Origin: Gymnopus androsaceus JB14
Lineage: Eukaryota; Basidiomycota; Agaricomycetes; Agaricales; Omphalotaceae
Direction: 5' to 3'
Length of the DNA stretch: 64,000 bases
Assembly: GCA_009733575.1 (NCBI GenBank)
Contig: ML769386.1
Location: forward strand, 604,033-668,032
Shown in pieces: positions 10,890-22,586 of this stretch (within the stretch, counting starts at the first letter, position 1; each line of letters opens with the position of its first letter). Position numbers and translations under genes: made by a program. The notes beneath the pieces were generated by a model. That model saw only the letters and a list, made by a program, of their open reading frames with translations. It had not been told where the DNA came from and did not search any database.

Positions 10890-11603
10890 TCAAGCTGTTG
10901 CTGAAGCATAAGCAGCAGACGCGCTAGACAAAGCAGCATCAATGGCAGAAGTAATAGGAGTTGCTTGGGCAAGAAGATCAGCCTATGGAAAGTTAGTAAG
11001 TTCTTATATAATTTCGATGCTAGGACCAAACGAACTGGAGTATCAGCAATTAGACCATTCTCGAAATCCTTCGTGTCGGCCTGCAAGGTCGCCAAGTCTG
11101 CAGCTACAAGAGCAGGAACTCCTCCAAGAGGCAAAGCTTCGAACGCAGGAAGCTTTGCAACAATTCCGGCTAGTGCATCGAGGATGGTGGGCTCGAAAGC
11201 TTCGACAGCCCCAAGGATGGTTGCGCCGTCAGTTTCAGAAAAAGGTGCAGTTGCCTATACTGTCGTCAGTGATCGGCCCCAAAATTCAATGAAGACGGCT
11301 CACAGCAACATCGGTGGCAGCGGTAGCGAGCGCAGCGGCTAAGCTGGTAGCCTGCTCGTGAATGACCTTGAAAACTGTCAGCGAAGTAAGACTGGGTCAG
11401 GTTCAGCGAGCTGAACCTACCAAAGCCGACAAAAGAGAACCTCCAGCTGTGGGGAACGCGTTAATGGCACTGTCAAGGGCGGTGACTTGGCTTGCTATGT
11501 TAGCTATATCCGATTCGACGGTCGGAACGTCTCGCACGAGAGGACCAGCGGCGAGACAGGCAGTAACGAAGGCCAAAAGAGTCGTAAACACAATGCGAGT
11601 CAT
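10890..11603 (-). CDS. HsbA-family secreted protein (hydrophobic surface-binding)
   Basis: HsbA proteins are secreted by filamentous fungi and adsorb to hydrophobic surfaces such as cutin or plastic. The N-terminus is a signal peptide (MTRIVFTTLLAFVTACLA), followed by the family start PLVRDVPTVESDIANIASQV and TALDSAINAFP, with GGSLLSALV. Later exons give ETDGATILGAVEAFEPTIL, AKLPAFEALPLGGVPALV, DLATLQADTKDFENGLIADT and ITSAIDAALSSASAAY. That is the complete family layout at about 190 residues. Three introns are seen; the last joins ADTP to ADLLAQ. The start is the only Met before the signal peptide. A TATA-like element sits about 75 bp upstream. The protein has no cysteines, as is usual in this family, which separates it from hydrophobins. 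Confidence 0.88.
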
Positions 11604-13187
11604 TTCCGGCAGTATGCTGGGGGAATAGTGAAGCTGAGGAGGGTGCTAAGGTATTACATAGCAAAATATTCAACCTTTTATATTTCGAAAGACATTGGAG
11701 AATAAACTCAACACATCCGGCAAAATAGTCACCTGGGCGTCGTATTTTACCTGTGATACTCTGGCAAGTGAAACTCAAGAGAGCACCTTGGCAGAGCAAT
11801 ATAATATATAACTGGAGATCTTTGGCGACCAACACAGATCCTTACAACGCTTTAAAAATTGACCTAAATTCAGCCTCACATGAGCTCTTCCATATGGATT
11901 CTTCAAGAAACCCGATCAGCTGAGGAAGGGGAAATGAGACGCGTCTCACCGCGCATACCTAGGCTCCTTGCATTGGCAGCTTGTGTGTTTGATCTTTTGA
12001 TGATCCAAGTTGGTAGCTTGAAAGTAACGTGTAAGAGTTTCCTACTAGTGGATTAGAATTTGCTGGAAGGGGTTGAAGAACGAAAATAAGCATCATTCTA
12101 AACCACCAGCGCCTAGTATCACGCGGTTTAGCGCTCAGCGCGTCGCGATTCGCCTCCTCAAAGCCGGATTGTAAAGACACACGAGAAGGATTATCTTCTC
12201 TGAAGCAAGCGCATGCTACTTCCGGTAAACATTCATCCTGAATGCTCCCGACTATTAGAACATCATTAAAAATCTTTCAAGAAAGCTCTCGCAAACAATC
12301 ACCTGCCATCTAGATTCTGAAGTCCTAGTTTGCCTCACCACCATAGGTTTGAACTTCTCCAGTAACGCGATATTTCCTTAGGATGCGCGCAGGTGGTGTC
12401 AGAGCGAACCACTGAACGGCGGGTTACTGGAAGACTCACATTGAAAATAACCGAATCACCTGAATATTTAATTTGAAGATATTTTTAAGGCGTTGTTCCC
12501 AGTAATTCTATATAATGGCCCGATTGAACGTGGGTGAGAGTCGAACTTGAGTTGTAACTTCGAAAAACAGAAATAGCGGCATATGAAATCACACTGCCTG
12601 GGTTTTCATGTAAGGGTGGGTCCATGGATTCTCAAGAGCGAAACCGTACCTGGACTGACCGCAGCTTCATTGAGCAGAATTTAGAGTGAGGAATACTAGT
12701 TGCGTCCAGGGAACGTTTCGCAAATAGTAGATCATTCATCCGCCACTAGCACAACATCGAGAAGAATGATGAGGCTATACGCACGCAAAAAATGGTAGCA
12801 TTGAACCATACATGCATCTGCCTATTTTTACACAGTTGCGATATCCTGCATTACAATCAACGATCTTGACAGTGCTTCTCTTCAAACATACTGATCCTTG
12901 GATCAGGAATGTCTTCTGCATCGTCCGCGGGAGGTGCTATGGTGGGAACATTTATACAGTCTATTACTTGGTCCAATCGCGAGTCTGCAGACGCATGCGA
13001 TCTCAAGTTGGGTCTGCACAGCAAACAAAACTTATGAAGTTTACATTTCACCAGTATCTGCGCTCGGTGGTGCGAGCAGCATCAAGAGACATATCGTCCG
13101 GTTCTTGAACTGAGGCTCCGGTCTTTTTGAATAAAGACTTTCGACCCAGTTAGATGTCATGCTTGCGTAAGAGAACTGTAGGACCAT
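11604..13187. other. Gene-poor region, nothing convincing
   Basis: The first ~100 bases are the HsbA promoter. The rest holds only short open frames on both strands without a recognisable pattern. A minus-strand frame at 12857-13051 has a slightly protein-like end but no supporting exon. Confidence 0.4.
11674..11684 (-). promoter_or_regulatory. TATA-like element of the HsbA gene
   Basis: AATATAAAAGG on the minus strand, about 70-80 bp upstream of the HsbA start codon. This is a normal distance for a regulated fungal gene. Confidence 0.5.
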
Positions 13188-13279
13188 CGAGCAGTATCAA
13201 TGTTGCGCATAAAGACTGAACGGATCTTGATAATCTGTTATAACTGAAGCCGAGTTGTGAGTACGCTCAAGCGGCGCAG
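13188..13279 (+). repeat. Tandem duplication, copy 1 (92 bp)
   Basis: Runs from CGAGCAGTATC to CTCAAGCGGCGCAG. It is about 90 percent identical to the adjacent copy, allowing for an 8-base block (GTCAAGAG) missing here. Confidence 0.85.
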
Positions 13280-13280
13280 G

Positions 13281-13381
13281 CGAGCAGTATCGATATTGAG
13301 CATAAAGACTGAACGGATGTCAAGAGCTTGATAATCTGTTCCAACTGAAGCCGAGTTGTTAAGTACGCTCAAGCGGCGCAG
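13281..13381 (+). repeat. Tandem duplication, copy 2 (101 bp)
   Basis: Same boundaries as copy 1 and directly abutting it. It carries the extra 8-base block and scattered substitutions. No promoter, tRNA or coding function is apparent. Confidence 0.85.
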
Positions 13382-13542
13382 AGATTGTATTGTGAGGGTT
13401 TCATGCTAGTATGATGCACGTCGTGAGCAAGGACTTTGACTTTTTCTTAATTCCCTGAGTAAAGCGTTGACCGAGCTCCTGAGCGTCGTCTTCGGAGAAA
13501 ATATGAAGTTACTACATAATCCATGATGCATTTGCACCACAC

Positions 13543-14278
13543 TTAGCGGAGATTCCAGAGGTCACTAAAATCCTTTTCTAGTGCCATTAATGAAGGCCCA
13601 ATAATGAAGATCTCACAGCCAAGAATGAATTCGTTCATGTATCCTTCGCTAGAAATGGACACCGAAGGATGAGCTCTTCGAGGCCTGATTGCTTCAGGAA
13701 GACTGGTCGAAATGTGATACGTCACCGGCATGGTAGAGCGACAGCCTTCATCGCAGATGTCATTATCTTGCCATACCAGTTGGGGGGAGACCTTGTTGAT
13801 ATAAGAAGCCGGATGGGTTCCAATCAATGGTCGTCGGTTTTCAGGAGGTGCGGTGGGGATAGTGCGTCGCGAAATCTCACGGTACACGAAAGAGCTGAAA
13901 ACATCGGAGCACTTGCGAGAGTGCAAACTATGAGCCGAGCTCATCCTCGGAAAGTAAGTAATAGATTACTATCCGATGAGATGAAGTTCAAAAGCCAGAT
14001 AAATTGAAGTTCAGAAACCCACAAGCTGGCGCGTCAGCTTGATGAAGATAAGATAAGAGATTACACCTTTCCTCTTCCTTGTCCTGCTTGTTCAAAACTT
14101 CAGCTGTTGCGCTCTCAGATGTCGCTTTTTCTGCAATTAATTTGCTGTCTTGGGTCTTTCGTTGAAATTCGGTGACAGTAGTGCGCCTCTCAAATGGTTC
14201 CGAAGATCGATTGGATTGACGTTGGGGTATAATGACGCGTTGTGCGTCACTTGTCTTGGATTCGAAGCCAGATAGCAT
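13543..14278 (-). CDS. Hypothetical protein, about 200 residues
   Basis: Exon 1 (from 14278) encodes a hydrophilic, Gln/Lys/Glu-rich segment ending KQDKEEER. A donor GTGTAA and an acceptor CCGAG at 13946 keep phase exactly and join it to MSSAHSLHSRK. That exon runs for 133 codons through GTHPASYINKVSPQLVWQDN and EGYMNEFILGCEIFIIGPSL to DLWNLR and a stop. No family is recognised. It is head-to-head with the HAM1-like gene, with only 81 bp between the two start codons. The frame-compatible splice and the length argue for a gene, but composition alone cannot prove it. Confidence 0.38.
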
Positions 14279-14300
14279 ATACGTCAGTTATTCTTAGGGA

Positions 14301-14310
14301 TATATAAATG
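14301..14310 (+). promoter_or_regulatory. TATA box of the HAM1-like gene
   Basis: TATATAAATG, 50-60 bp upstream of the start codon at 14360, inside the 81-bp gap between two divergent genes. Confidence 0.5.
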
Positions 14311-14359
14311 CTTCGCGACTTGCTCGTACGTTTAATTCATTTCTCTCCCAAACTTTACA

Positions 14360-17300
14360 ATGTCAACTTTACCATCTTCTAAAGGTGCTGTCACCGACCC
14401 CATCGAAAAGCAAAGGGTCAACGATGATGTGGACAGAAAGCTCAGAGTTTATTCTACTGTTGCTGCTCTTCAAGAGTCCAAGCTTCCCGACAACAAACAG
14501 CTGGATGCTTGGCTAAATGTTGTGGCTCGCAACATTGGCACCGATGGCCATGGTATGTTAAGTTTGACCGTAAGTCGCCGTTGCTTACAACGTTTACAGG
14601 CCAAAAACTCTCGTCGCAAGGCCAAAAACTTACTGGAGATGTCCGAGACATTATAGATACTCTTCGTCTCTTCTTGGCTGAAAAGAACAGCGACGAATTG
14701 ATCCAAGACTTCATCTGGAATACTCGAGACGTTGACGCCAGCACCTCCTTGAAGAACGATGAGCCTGCAAAGGAAGGTCATGTCCTGGGCATTGAGAAGG
14801 ATAAGGCAAACCAAGATGCACAACAGGGTATGTTTGACTATCGGTCTTATGGTCCATTCATCATCCTGACCCCAAAGCAGCTGCTCACTCTCTGCGAACC
14901 CTTATGCATCTTCTTTTGACCAACTCGGAGGCCCGGAAGCTGATTTCCGACTTTTCAGTCGTAGGCAGAGATCTATTCGCTCGTGGACTTGGTACGAATT
15001 ACTCTTCCTTATCGCAACAATCAGTTCTAATCGCAGACTTTAGGCAAGGCCAGTGAAAGCCTTCGGCCTAATGAGGAAGAACTTAGATTAGCTGATGAAG
15101 CACATCGAGGTGAAGGTAGGAAATCATATCTGTTCTAATCCTAGAGCAGACACTGAGTTAGCTGGCAGGTGGCGCCTTCACCGTATCTTCTCCTGAAGAC
15201 CGCGCGCGCGAGCAAGAGGAGAGAGGTGTGGATGGAATGGTCAAGGCCCGTGTTCCAGGCGACGTGAAGGACCAGGCCAATGATTTTGCCGAAGGTGGTC
15301 GCCGCGCTCAGGATCTGTAAGTCCGCACCATCTCCATTCAACGACCTTTCGGTGATGATGTTTTATTTAGCCTCCAGTCGACAGCCAGAGATGCGCGGGG
15401 TCAAGAGATCTCTCCGTCATCGCCACGTGATGGTGCAGAACAAGTCAAACAAGAGGGCAAAATCCGAGGTGAAGAAGTGAAAGAAGAAGCCAAAAAGCGA
15501 GGGCTTATGGACCGTTTCAAGGTTTGCCAGGTGACCTGCCTCCTTGCCATCACACGAGTTAATTCTCTATTCTTAGCACGCAATTCCGCAAGAACACCAG
15601 GACAAGGCCAAAGACCATGCCAAGCGGGGACGTGATTTCTTGACTGAAGAATACTTCCCTCCAGAGCGAAGGGATCAATGGATCTGGCGCGCGAAGAAGG
15701 CAAGTTCTCTGTTCTTTTGAGTCCACAGAACTTACCGAGTGATGCCAGGTTATTCTCGAATGTCAATCGCACCCCGAGTACCAATCGTCGTTGCGATGGT
15801 TGCTTGCGTACATCAAAGAGTACAGCCAGCACGGTAGAAGGATCATCAATGAGAGTGGAGGTCAAGTCACTGACGGCGTGAAGGGTGTAAGTCTTCCTTC
15901 ATTTGCATGGTAGATATACTAAAAGGTTATTTCAGAACCCCGGTCTTCAGAGTACTATGTCGGAATTGCGAACGATTGTGGAGCGATTCGCAAATGGTAT
16001 GCACTTTCTATACTACGAATGAAGTGATGCTGTTTCGTTGACGCAATTCTAACACAGGGCGAAGCATGCAGGCCGATATCTGGGATCCAGTTAACGCTCT
16101 CATCGACGATGCACAGAGAGATAAGGAATTCAGTGATTGGTGGGCTGAAGTTGGAGAGTGGATGGAGAAGGTGATTTGCCTACTTTCTCTTCAGTTTTTG
16201 TCTTCCTTCGTTGCTAACGGACTTGAAGATTCTCTTGACTCCAGGTTATATCATGGAGCCTTCATCCACCAACCGAGGTCGGGAGCTTTTCGAGGCGGGC
16301 AAAATATTCTACGGCAGCGGTGAGTTGGATGAGGAAGCCAATGAGCCTAAGGTTTGTTTATTTTACTTTTCCGTGTAGTTCTAGTAACTGACTTGATTCA
16401 TCTGTAGCCTACTGCCAGTGCTAGCGGTACTTCCGGACCTGCTCTTACCACCCAGACCGTTCAGCGCGGCAAATACAGAAATCACTTTGATAACCTTCTG
16501 AACAGTGTCGGAAATTTCGTTGGTGGTATGGGCGAGGACCCGTTGAATCGCCGGTATGTGTACAATGGTGCATTTTCTTTTAGCCTCGCTGATAATTTTG
16601 CAGCCTCGGTACTGATATTCAGCGCCTGACGAAGGACTTGCTCTTTGATGCTGAAGGCAAGCTTTCGTTCAAGTCTGAGTTGTGGGACGACGTGAGGAGT
16701 ATCATTTTGCCTGGCCTTATTCGAAGGGTTCGTGTTTCGTGCTTGTATACTTCTGCCTCATGCTGATCTACTTTTAGATTGGCCTTGTCCCCATTCCTCG
16801 AGTCGAATACCAAGACGACACGCTTGATCTAGTTCTCGAGAACTTGACTCTCTCTGCAGCCAATCTTATGCCGAAACTCTATGGAAATCGAAATAAAAAT
16901 TGGGTCAAGTTCGGGAAGTGGAACGGTCACTGGAAAGAAGGACGGTGAGTAATATTCTAGTCCATTATGCTCATGTACTGACTTGCGAAGTCATATCAGC
17001 TTCCAACACGACAAGCACTAACAAGCACACCCTTCAACTCCACATGTCCCATATCCAAACCGACATGCGCGACGTTGCATTTTACTTCAGAAAGAAGAGT
17101 GGACTCCCCAAGTTGAAGGATTCAGGTCTGGCAGACGTTTTGATTGGAGGAGAAGGATTGAGCGTGAGTCCACACTGTCTCATTTGTCTCGCTCTTCAAA
17201 TTAATCTTGTCTTCCTCCAGGCGACTATTCATCTCGAATCTACTTCCGATCCGACTACTCTGTTTGACATCAAAAACATCAATGTCAAGGTGGATACGTT

Positions 17301-17939
17301 GAAGTTTGCAATTCGAGACTCCGAAGCACGATATCTTGTACAAGACTCTGAAGCCACTTGCTACCGGATTGATAAAGAAACAAGTCCAAAAAGCTGTGAG
17401 AATTTAGCTCTCTTGATGTTGTTGTATCAATAGTTGACTCTTTTACGATACATAGGTTGCTGATGGTATTCGTACCGGCTTGGAATGGCTCGGAGAGGAA
17501 CTCGTCACTGTCAAGGACAAGATGAACGAAGCCAGAGCTGGCACCGGAGATGACGAAGAAGATGTGAGCAGGTGGCAAGCGATGCAGGAGGTATACTTTC
17601 TTTCTTACCGAGCTTGTCTTCCTCTATAACTAATGCCTTCTCTCCTAGGCGTTTAAGCGTCGCGAATCGTCGTCCGTATCCATGTCTCGGTCTGGCTCCT
17701 CGTCGCAGTTCAAGGTTGTTTCCAACAAGGTTAGTCTGCGTCCTTTTGTTTCAACTTTGTCTGACCTTATCTCTTTCCTAAAGCGCAACTCCATCTTGGC
17801 TAACGCTGGCCATCCCTCTGGTTGGGTCAACAGACTCGATGAGAAGGAGAAAACTATCAAGGAAGTACCGGCAGGTGAAAACATCACTGGAGAGACTTGG
17901 AAATCCAAAGCGTTTGATGTTCAATGCCTGAAGTTATGA
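14360..17939 (+). CDS. HAM1-like protein (HAM1 N- and C-terminal domains)
   Basis: This is a large protein of over 800 residues with the layout of the fungal HAM1-like (hyphal anastomosis) family, whose biochemical role is poorly known. The N-terminal part gives DVDRKLRVYSTVAAL, LFLAEKNSDELIQDFIWNTR and LTNSEARKLISDFSVVGRDL. The middle part gives RDFLTEEYFPPERRDQWIWR, VILECQSHPEYQSSLRWLLA, STMSELRTIVERFANGRSM and HFDNLLNSVGNFVGGMGEDP. The C-terminal part gives DVRSIILPGLIRRIGLVPIP, QTDMRDVAFYFRKKSGLPKL, DVLIGGEGLS, PLATGLIKKQVQKA and ILANAGHPSGWVNR. About 20 short introns are present; the one at 15700-15748 appears to start with GC. The frame breaks near 16872-16920 and near 17325 are single-base shifts, while homology continues on both sides. 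HAM1 family identity is firm; function is not. Confidence 0.85.
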
Positions 17940-18136
17940 GAACTAATGTCTGAAATCTACGAACATTTCAATGTCCATTTTGTTTTCTTTCGATTCATCC
18001 ATGCTGTTTGTATCCTATCCACCTTGTATGTACTTTACTTTACTGTAAATAAATCAATTGTGTAATCGGAAAACAATGTTTTGTTATAATTGCGAGGCGC
18101 GTAGAGCTACAAATAGAAGGGCGCCTACAGTTGTCA

Positions 18137-19624
18137 CTAGACAAAAGATTCAGCAGAGCTCGTAACTGGGGAAGAGATTCTCCGTAATTCTGTATCGGGT
18201 TTTGGCTGCGCCTCAATATCCTGTAGTTGTTCGGTAATATCCACCTCTACCTCCGGCTCACGACTGCCAAAGTTTATGGGACCAGCACCCTCTTCTTCTT
18301 CATCAGGTGGCCAGATCAGTTGAAAGCTATTATCCAGCGGAGACCACTCAAGGTTGACTATGATAATAACACTAAGAGGATATAATGCCTGTCAGAAAGT
18401 ATTCGTTGTTAGTGGCTCTTCGTTGAATAAAAATTAGGGCACGGACTGAAGCTGCTGTGAAGAACTCGATTACTATCGATCTCGCTATAATTATAGGTGT
18501 GATTTCGGGAGGTGAGTTTGCGGTTAATAGTATCAATATCGAATACACCATCTAGGTGCAAGGTTGGATGAGATATCGAAAGCTACGATATTGACTTACT
18601 TGTAAGAGGCAATATATGCTCCCGCTCTCCACGAAAAATATCAGGATGTTTTCGACATTGGTTCGACGGTGGTCTATCCAAATCTTCACCAAGCGATGGT
18701 GTTCCCTAATCGATGAGGCTCGGTTAATCCAACGCCAGTATTACTTCTCGTGAACCAAGACGCACCATGCTTTATACGCAATGAATAGCGTCGCGACAAG
18801 ATTCAAACTTGCAGAAATAAAGGCAGCAGCTGTGTCCCATGAGGAAGTAGCCCAAAACGATTTGAGTGCGATATCGTCAAATATGCAATCAATGATGTTT
18901 ATAACTGGAAGAAATCCGTCAACAGCGGCTTCATACAAAAAAAAAAAGTAGAAACTCACCAAAATTAGCGACCGCAAGAATAATCAAGCACCCTTTTACC
19001 AACCGGTTATCAGCCCAAATCGACCATGCTCTCCATGTAACAATACAGTCACTAACAATGAGCTATGTGCTTGAGTTATCAGCGGAAGTTTGTAAAGATT
19101 CTGGAAAACCAACTCACATTGAGAGTTACAGGCCATCCTAGCATATATTGGAATGAGAGAATGGCAACTACAGCATCATCTATCTGTGCTGCCAAGTCCC
19201 CGTCAGACCGATTCTGCATGAGCGCCACTTTAATCTCGACCAGATTTGCAGAACATTTGACGACAAAAACCCAGGTATTTGTGAGTAGTACAAAAACGAG
19301 ACATGCGAGAAGGATCTTGCGCGGACGTCCTGCTGTCCCTCGACGACTAAATAGTTCCGGGACAAGATAAGAATAGGCAATGTAATGTGATTGGAGACTA
19401 GCACGCACAAGAACAAGTAGAATGCAATAAATGCTGCTAGAAGATATACGCCTGACCGTTTGTGTCAATTGAGAAAGTAGTTTAAATGAAGCAGCTGATT
19501 TAAACTCGCCGTAGAAGGTACAAGTGCAAATGAGTGCGGAGATTTGATAGAATATCTGAGTTCCAAAGTCAGAAAGAAGTGCGCTTTCTTCTGGCGTCAT
19601 GGTTGCGTTTGGGCTCTCCCACAA
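18137..19624 (-). CDS. Multi-pass membrane protein of an agaricomycete-expanded family
   Basis: Short exons spell a hydrophobic protein. MTPEESALLSDFGTQIFYQI comes first, then a helix (VYLLAAFIAFYLFF), RRGTAGRPRKILLACLVFVL, VSDCIVTWRAWSIWADNR, a helix near INIIDCIFDDI, FISASLNLVATLFIAYKAW, HHRLVKIWIDHRRTNVENIL, FFVESGSIYCLLQ and YPLSVIIIVNLEWSPL. The tail is acidic. This is the pattern of a large family of seven-helix proteins in mushrooms whose function is unknown; a receptor-like role has not been shown as far as I know. The start could be Met at 19624 (MWESPNAT) or 19600. The first intron (19452-19509) appears to be GC-AG, because only a GCGAGT donor joins FYG to VYLL in frame. Extracellular N-glycosylation at NAT is possible. 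Confidence 0.78.
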
Positions 19625-20440
19625 TGAATTCGAAGTGGTCGCGAACAGGGAAGCATATATCGGAAATCACATCGTTTATGCCCGGACATTGCGTGTGTGT
19701 TTTTTCAATGTTTGAATGAATCGATGTATAAATGGTGCATGATGATGGGATGGGACTCATTACCGACTTGGAGGAGGCAAGGAAAGGCTAGGGAAGAAGT
19801 ATAAATATGGCGTAGTATGGCTTTAGATGAGATACAAGCATACAAGTACTCCGACTCCGAGTCGGTCCTCTGGACCTGTGCAGTGTGGCGCCGCCTTCGC
19901 AAACTCGATCGTGTGACTTAGAATAGCTGAATCATTAATATTAATTCTGTTCTTTCGCGTTCAGTAAGAAGTTCACAAAACCCTGAGGAGAAGAGATATC
20001 ACCTAACGATATTTACCTGTACATGTCGAGCAGACTAGGAAGAGGAAACGTAATGGCACAAGACAAAGGACGCGTAGAGCCACGTGTCCGAGTCTCAGCG
20101 CTTCCCCTCCTTCTGCTTCTTCAGCTCCGTGCTCGAATCTACAACTCCTGGAGTCCAGTGTCCGCTCAATAGGCTTGGTGGCCCCGTTACAATGGTCAAA
20201 GCCTCAAGGAATCTCGAATAAACAAAAGAACAGCGGTCGTTGGACTAGATTGGAGCTAGAACAAAAGACCGTCGTTTAAAATCAAGGGAAATTTCTAGTA
20301 ATTTCGAGTCAGAATGACAGAAACAACCACAGCCTAGTAACGCTTTTGTCCAGACCAAGCTCAATCTGATCCTTGACCGCTGAGGTGTCACGCGACTGTC
20401 CTTCGAATTGAAACCCAACCCCAACCTTTACTGCGCTTCC
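19625..20440. other. Intergenic, shared upstream region of divergent genes
   Basis: This is the gap between the divergent membrane-protein gene and the first Stm1-like gene. An E-box-type CACGTG occurs at about 20082. No gene is seen. Confidence 0.4.
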
Positions 20441-20450
20441 TATATAAAGG
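20441..20450 (+). promoter_or_regulatory. TATA box of Stm1/HABP4-like gene A
   Basis: TATATAAAGG about 120 bp before the start codon at 20567, followed by a CT-rich leader. The strong TATA box and C-rich leader suggest high or inducible expression. Confidence 0.55.
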
Positions 20451-20566
20451 ACCCCAGTCAGACGACCATTCTTCATTCCTTCCTCACCTCAACCCTTCCA
20501 TACATCTTGACTTGCGTCTTTACTCCCCACTTATCTTGATTGTCTCCTCCTTGCTCGACACTCACC

Positions 20567-21024
20567 ATGACCCGTACTGCTCGTGCCACCTATCCCAGAG
20601 CTGCCCTCAAGGACAGATCTCAGTCTCGCTCCGGACTGGACAAGAGCTTGAAGAAAAATGGAGCCGGTAAGGGCAACTGGGGAACCCTGGGAGACGTCGG
20701 GTACGACGAAGAGTTTTACGAGGAAGAAGCTTCCGAAAACCTCAGCGTCAGCGAGGAAGGAAGTGAAGGTACTGTATTAACATGCCGCCGTTGTATAGCA
20801 ATTGACCTGTTTTCGATAGCTTCGTCTCCCTTGGAACCCAAGCCGTCCATGTTGGACGGGAAAGACGTCGAAGCTGCTCGAGCTTTCAGAAAGCGGGCTT
20901 TGAGTGGCACTGGTAGGCGATCTTTTTGATTCCATGTTGCTCAACATTGATTGATTTTGTAGTGGACCTATCCACCATCGCTCGCACCTCCGTTGCTGTC
21001 TCTGGCTCCCCTCCCAAGGCTTGA
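20567..21024 (+). CDS. Short Stm1/HABP4-like basic protein, paralogue A
   Basis: This is a small protein of about 120 residues in three exons. The N-terminus MTRTARATYPRAALKDR is followed by SRSGLDKSLKKNGAGKGNWG, an acidic stretch, DVEAARAFRKRALSG and DLSTIARTSVAVSGSPPKA. The K-x-GAG-x-x-NWG motif, flanked by basic residues, resembles the core of the hyaluronan/mRNA-binding (HABP4/SERBP1, yeast Stm1) family, whose members bind ribosomes and RNA. The size is far smaller than SERBP1, but such short forms occur in mushrooms. Both introns are standard GT-AG. A clear paralogue lies about 4 kb downstream with the same exon layout. Ribosome association is inferred only from the motif. Confidence 0.7.
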
Positions 21025-22586
21025 ATGCCACACCTCAAATGTGGCGGATGTCTGGTGAATGATTCTGCTCCAGTCGTCTTGGCTGTCATTGTTAATCGAT
21101 GATCTCCAGGACTATCCACAGATCTCTGCACTGTGTTCGCGATACTCTACTCAGTTGACGATCGCTCATCTCTTTCTTGAACTTCAATCATAATGTATCA
21201 TCACCTTACCCACCTCATTCCCATTCCCATCTTGTCCATTGCATCGTACACTCACAACAACCTAAACTAAGTAGCAATTGTATTTAAATAACTCGTTGTA
21301 ATCTTAATTTTCGATCCACAGTTGAGCCCAACTCGCCAAGAGTTTTGACCCTTCGAATTGACATCGAACTCGTTCCTCCGCGAGCGAGTACTGTTGATGT
21401 CACTGAGCTCCGAGTCTGACAGCCCTAGGCTCGGTTCCACATATCTATGAACGAAACGTCGTCAAATGGAGTCCAACTTGGTAACCCACACACCTTCTAG
21501 AGGATGCCGGAATAAAGTCTGTCGACACTTTTCACCGACCTCTTAGAGGGCGGGTCACCAAGCTAAAGTGACGAGCGCTACTGACAGCGCTGCGCTGGCG
21601 CTAAAATCCAAAATGCGGAAAATCACATGCATGCATTAACGCATGTTCATTGTTCATGTTCCTCTCACAAGAAACTCCAAGATGTTGGCCGTAGCCCGTT
21701 CTCTATTCTTCCTCGTCTCATCCATTTACTTAGCTTGCTCTCTTCGATTAAGGCTTTCCTAAGAGCTATCATCAAATTTCTCATCCATGTCGTGCGCTAG
21801 TCAGTGCGGCTTCGCCACCGAAGGAAAGCCGATATCAAGCCTTGGCTACTCGTCTCCCAACACAACTTCAGTTTCAAATCTATTGGCCGAGTCGGAGTTG
21901 CTTGATTCGTCTTCAGAAGCAAAAGACATCACACACTACACACTGCATACTGTTACAAACTCGGGCGAATCACAGTGCCTCTGACGGTACTCATGGCGAC
22001 AAATGTTTGTGTCTATCCTCGGGACACTCACCGAGCTAGATCCCACTTTAACTGGTCCTCTGAACAATACTCAGCCAACGTGCAAATCCTCCTCACACCT
22101 GCCCAAATCACGCTAGAGATCTTGCATTCAATTTTATATTCTTTGAAAAAACTTAGTGAATTTTACAAGGGACGTTGGCGACAACATTCGATGGTAGTAT
22201 AATTCGACGGGCGCTGAAAACAAACTGGAAAAACGGCTGGAGATATGTATGTCCGATACAGTTTGATGGGTGGCTGGTATGCGGCAGTTTGGAGAACAGT
22301 AACCGATGATTTTTGGATGGCAGGTGTAGCACTACTGCTAGGAGGACCATATAACTAGTAAGTGGTGAAAGATCTAGCCCGATTAGTCCTATCCTCCTTC
22401 TAGAGTCTAACGCCTCCTGATACTACTACTTCATCCAGTCTTCGATGCCAAGATGTACCATATTTCATATCTTGTCCCTGCGCCTGAGAAGCGATACATA
22501 TGGTTTCTACAATTCAGTCCCCCTCTTACCCTTCTTACCCTGTTTATAAATATGAGATTCAGCAGGAGCCACATCGTTTGTCCGCG
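21025..22586. other. Intergenic, no gene seen
   Basis: Holds the 3' end of paralogue A and the promoter of the sulfotransferase-like gene. Short open frames at 21787-22202 overlap each other in different frames and show no family pattern. Confidence 0.4.

Noticed and set aside
12812..13108. 98-codon + strand frame and an overlapping 64-codon minus frame
   Set aside because: Mutually overlapping, no family pattern, no neighbouring exons.
21787..22202. Three overlapping short + strand frames
   Set aside because: Ser/Thr-rich but in different frames over the same DNA, with no splice evidence and no recognised domain.
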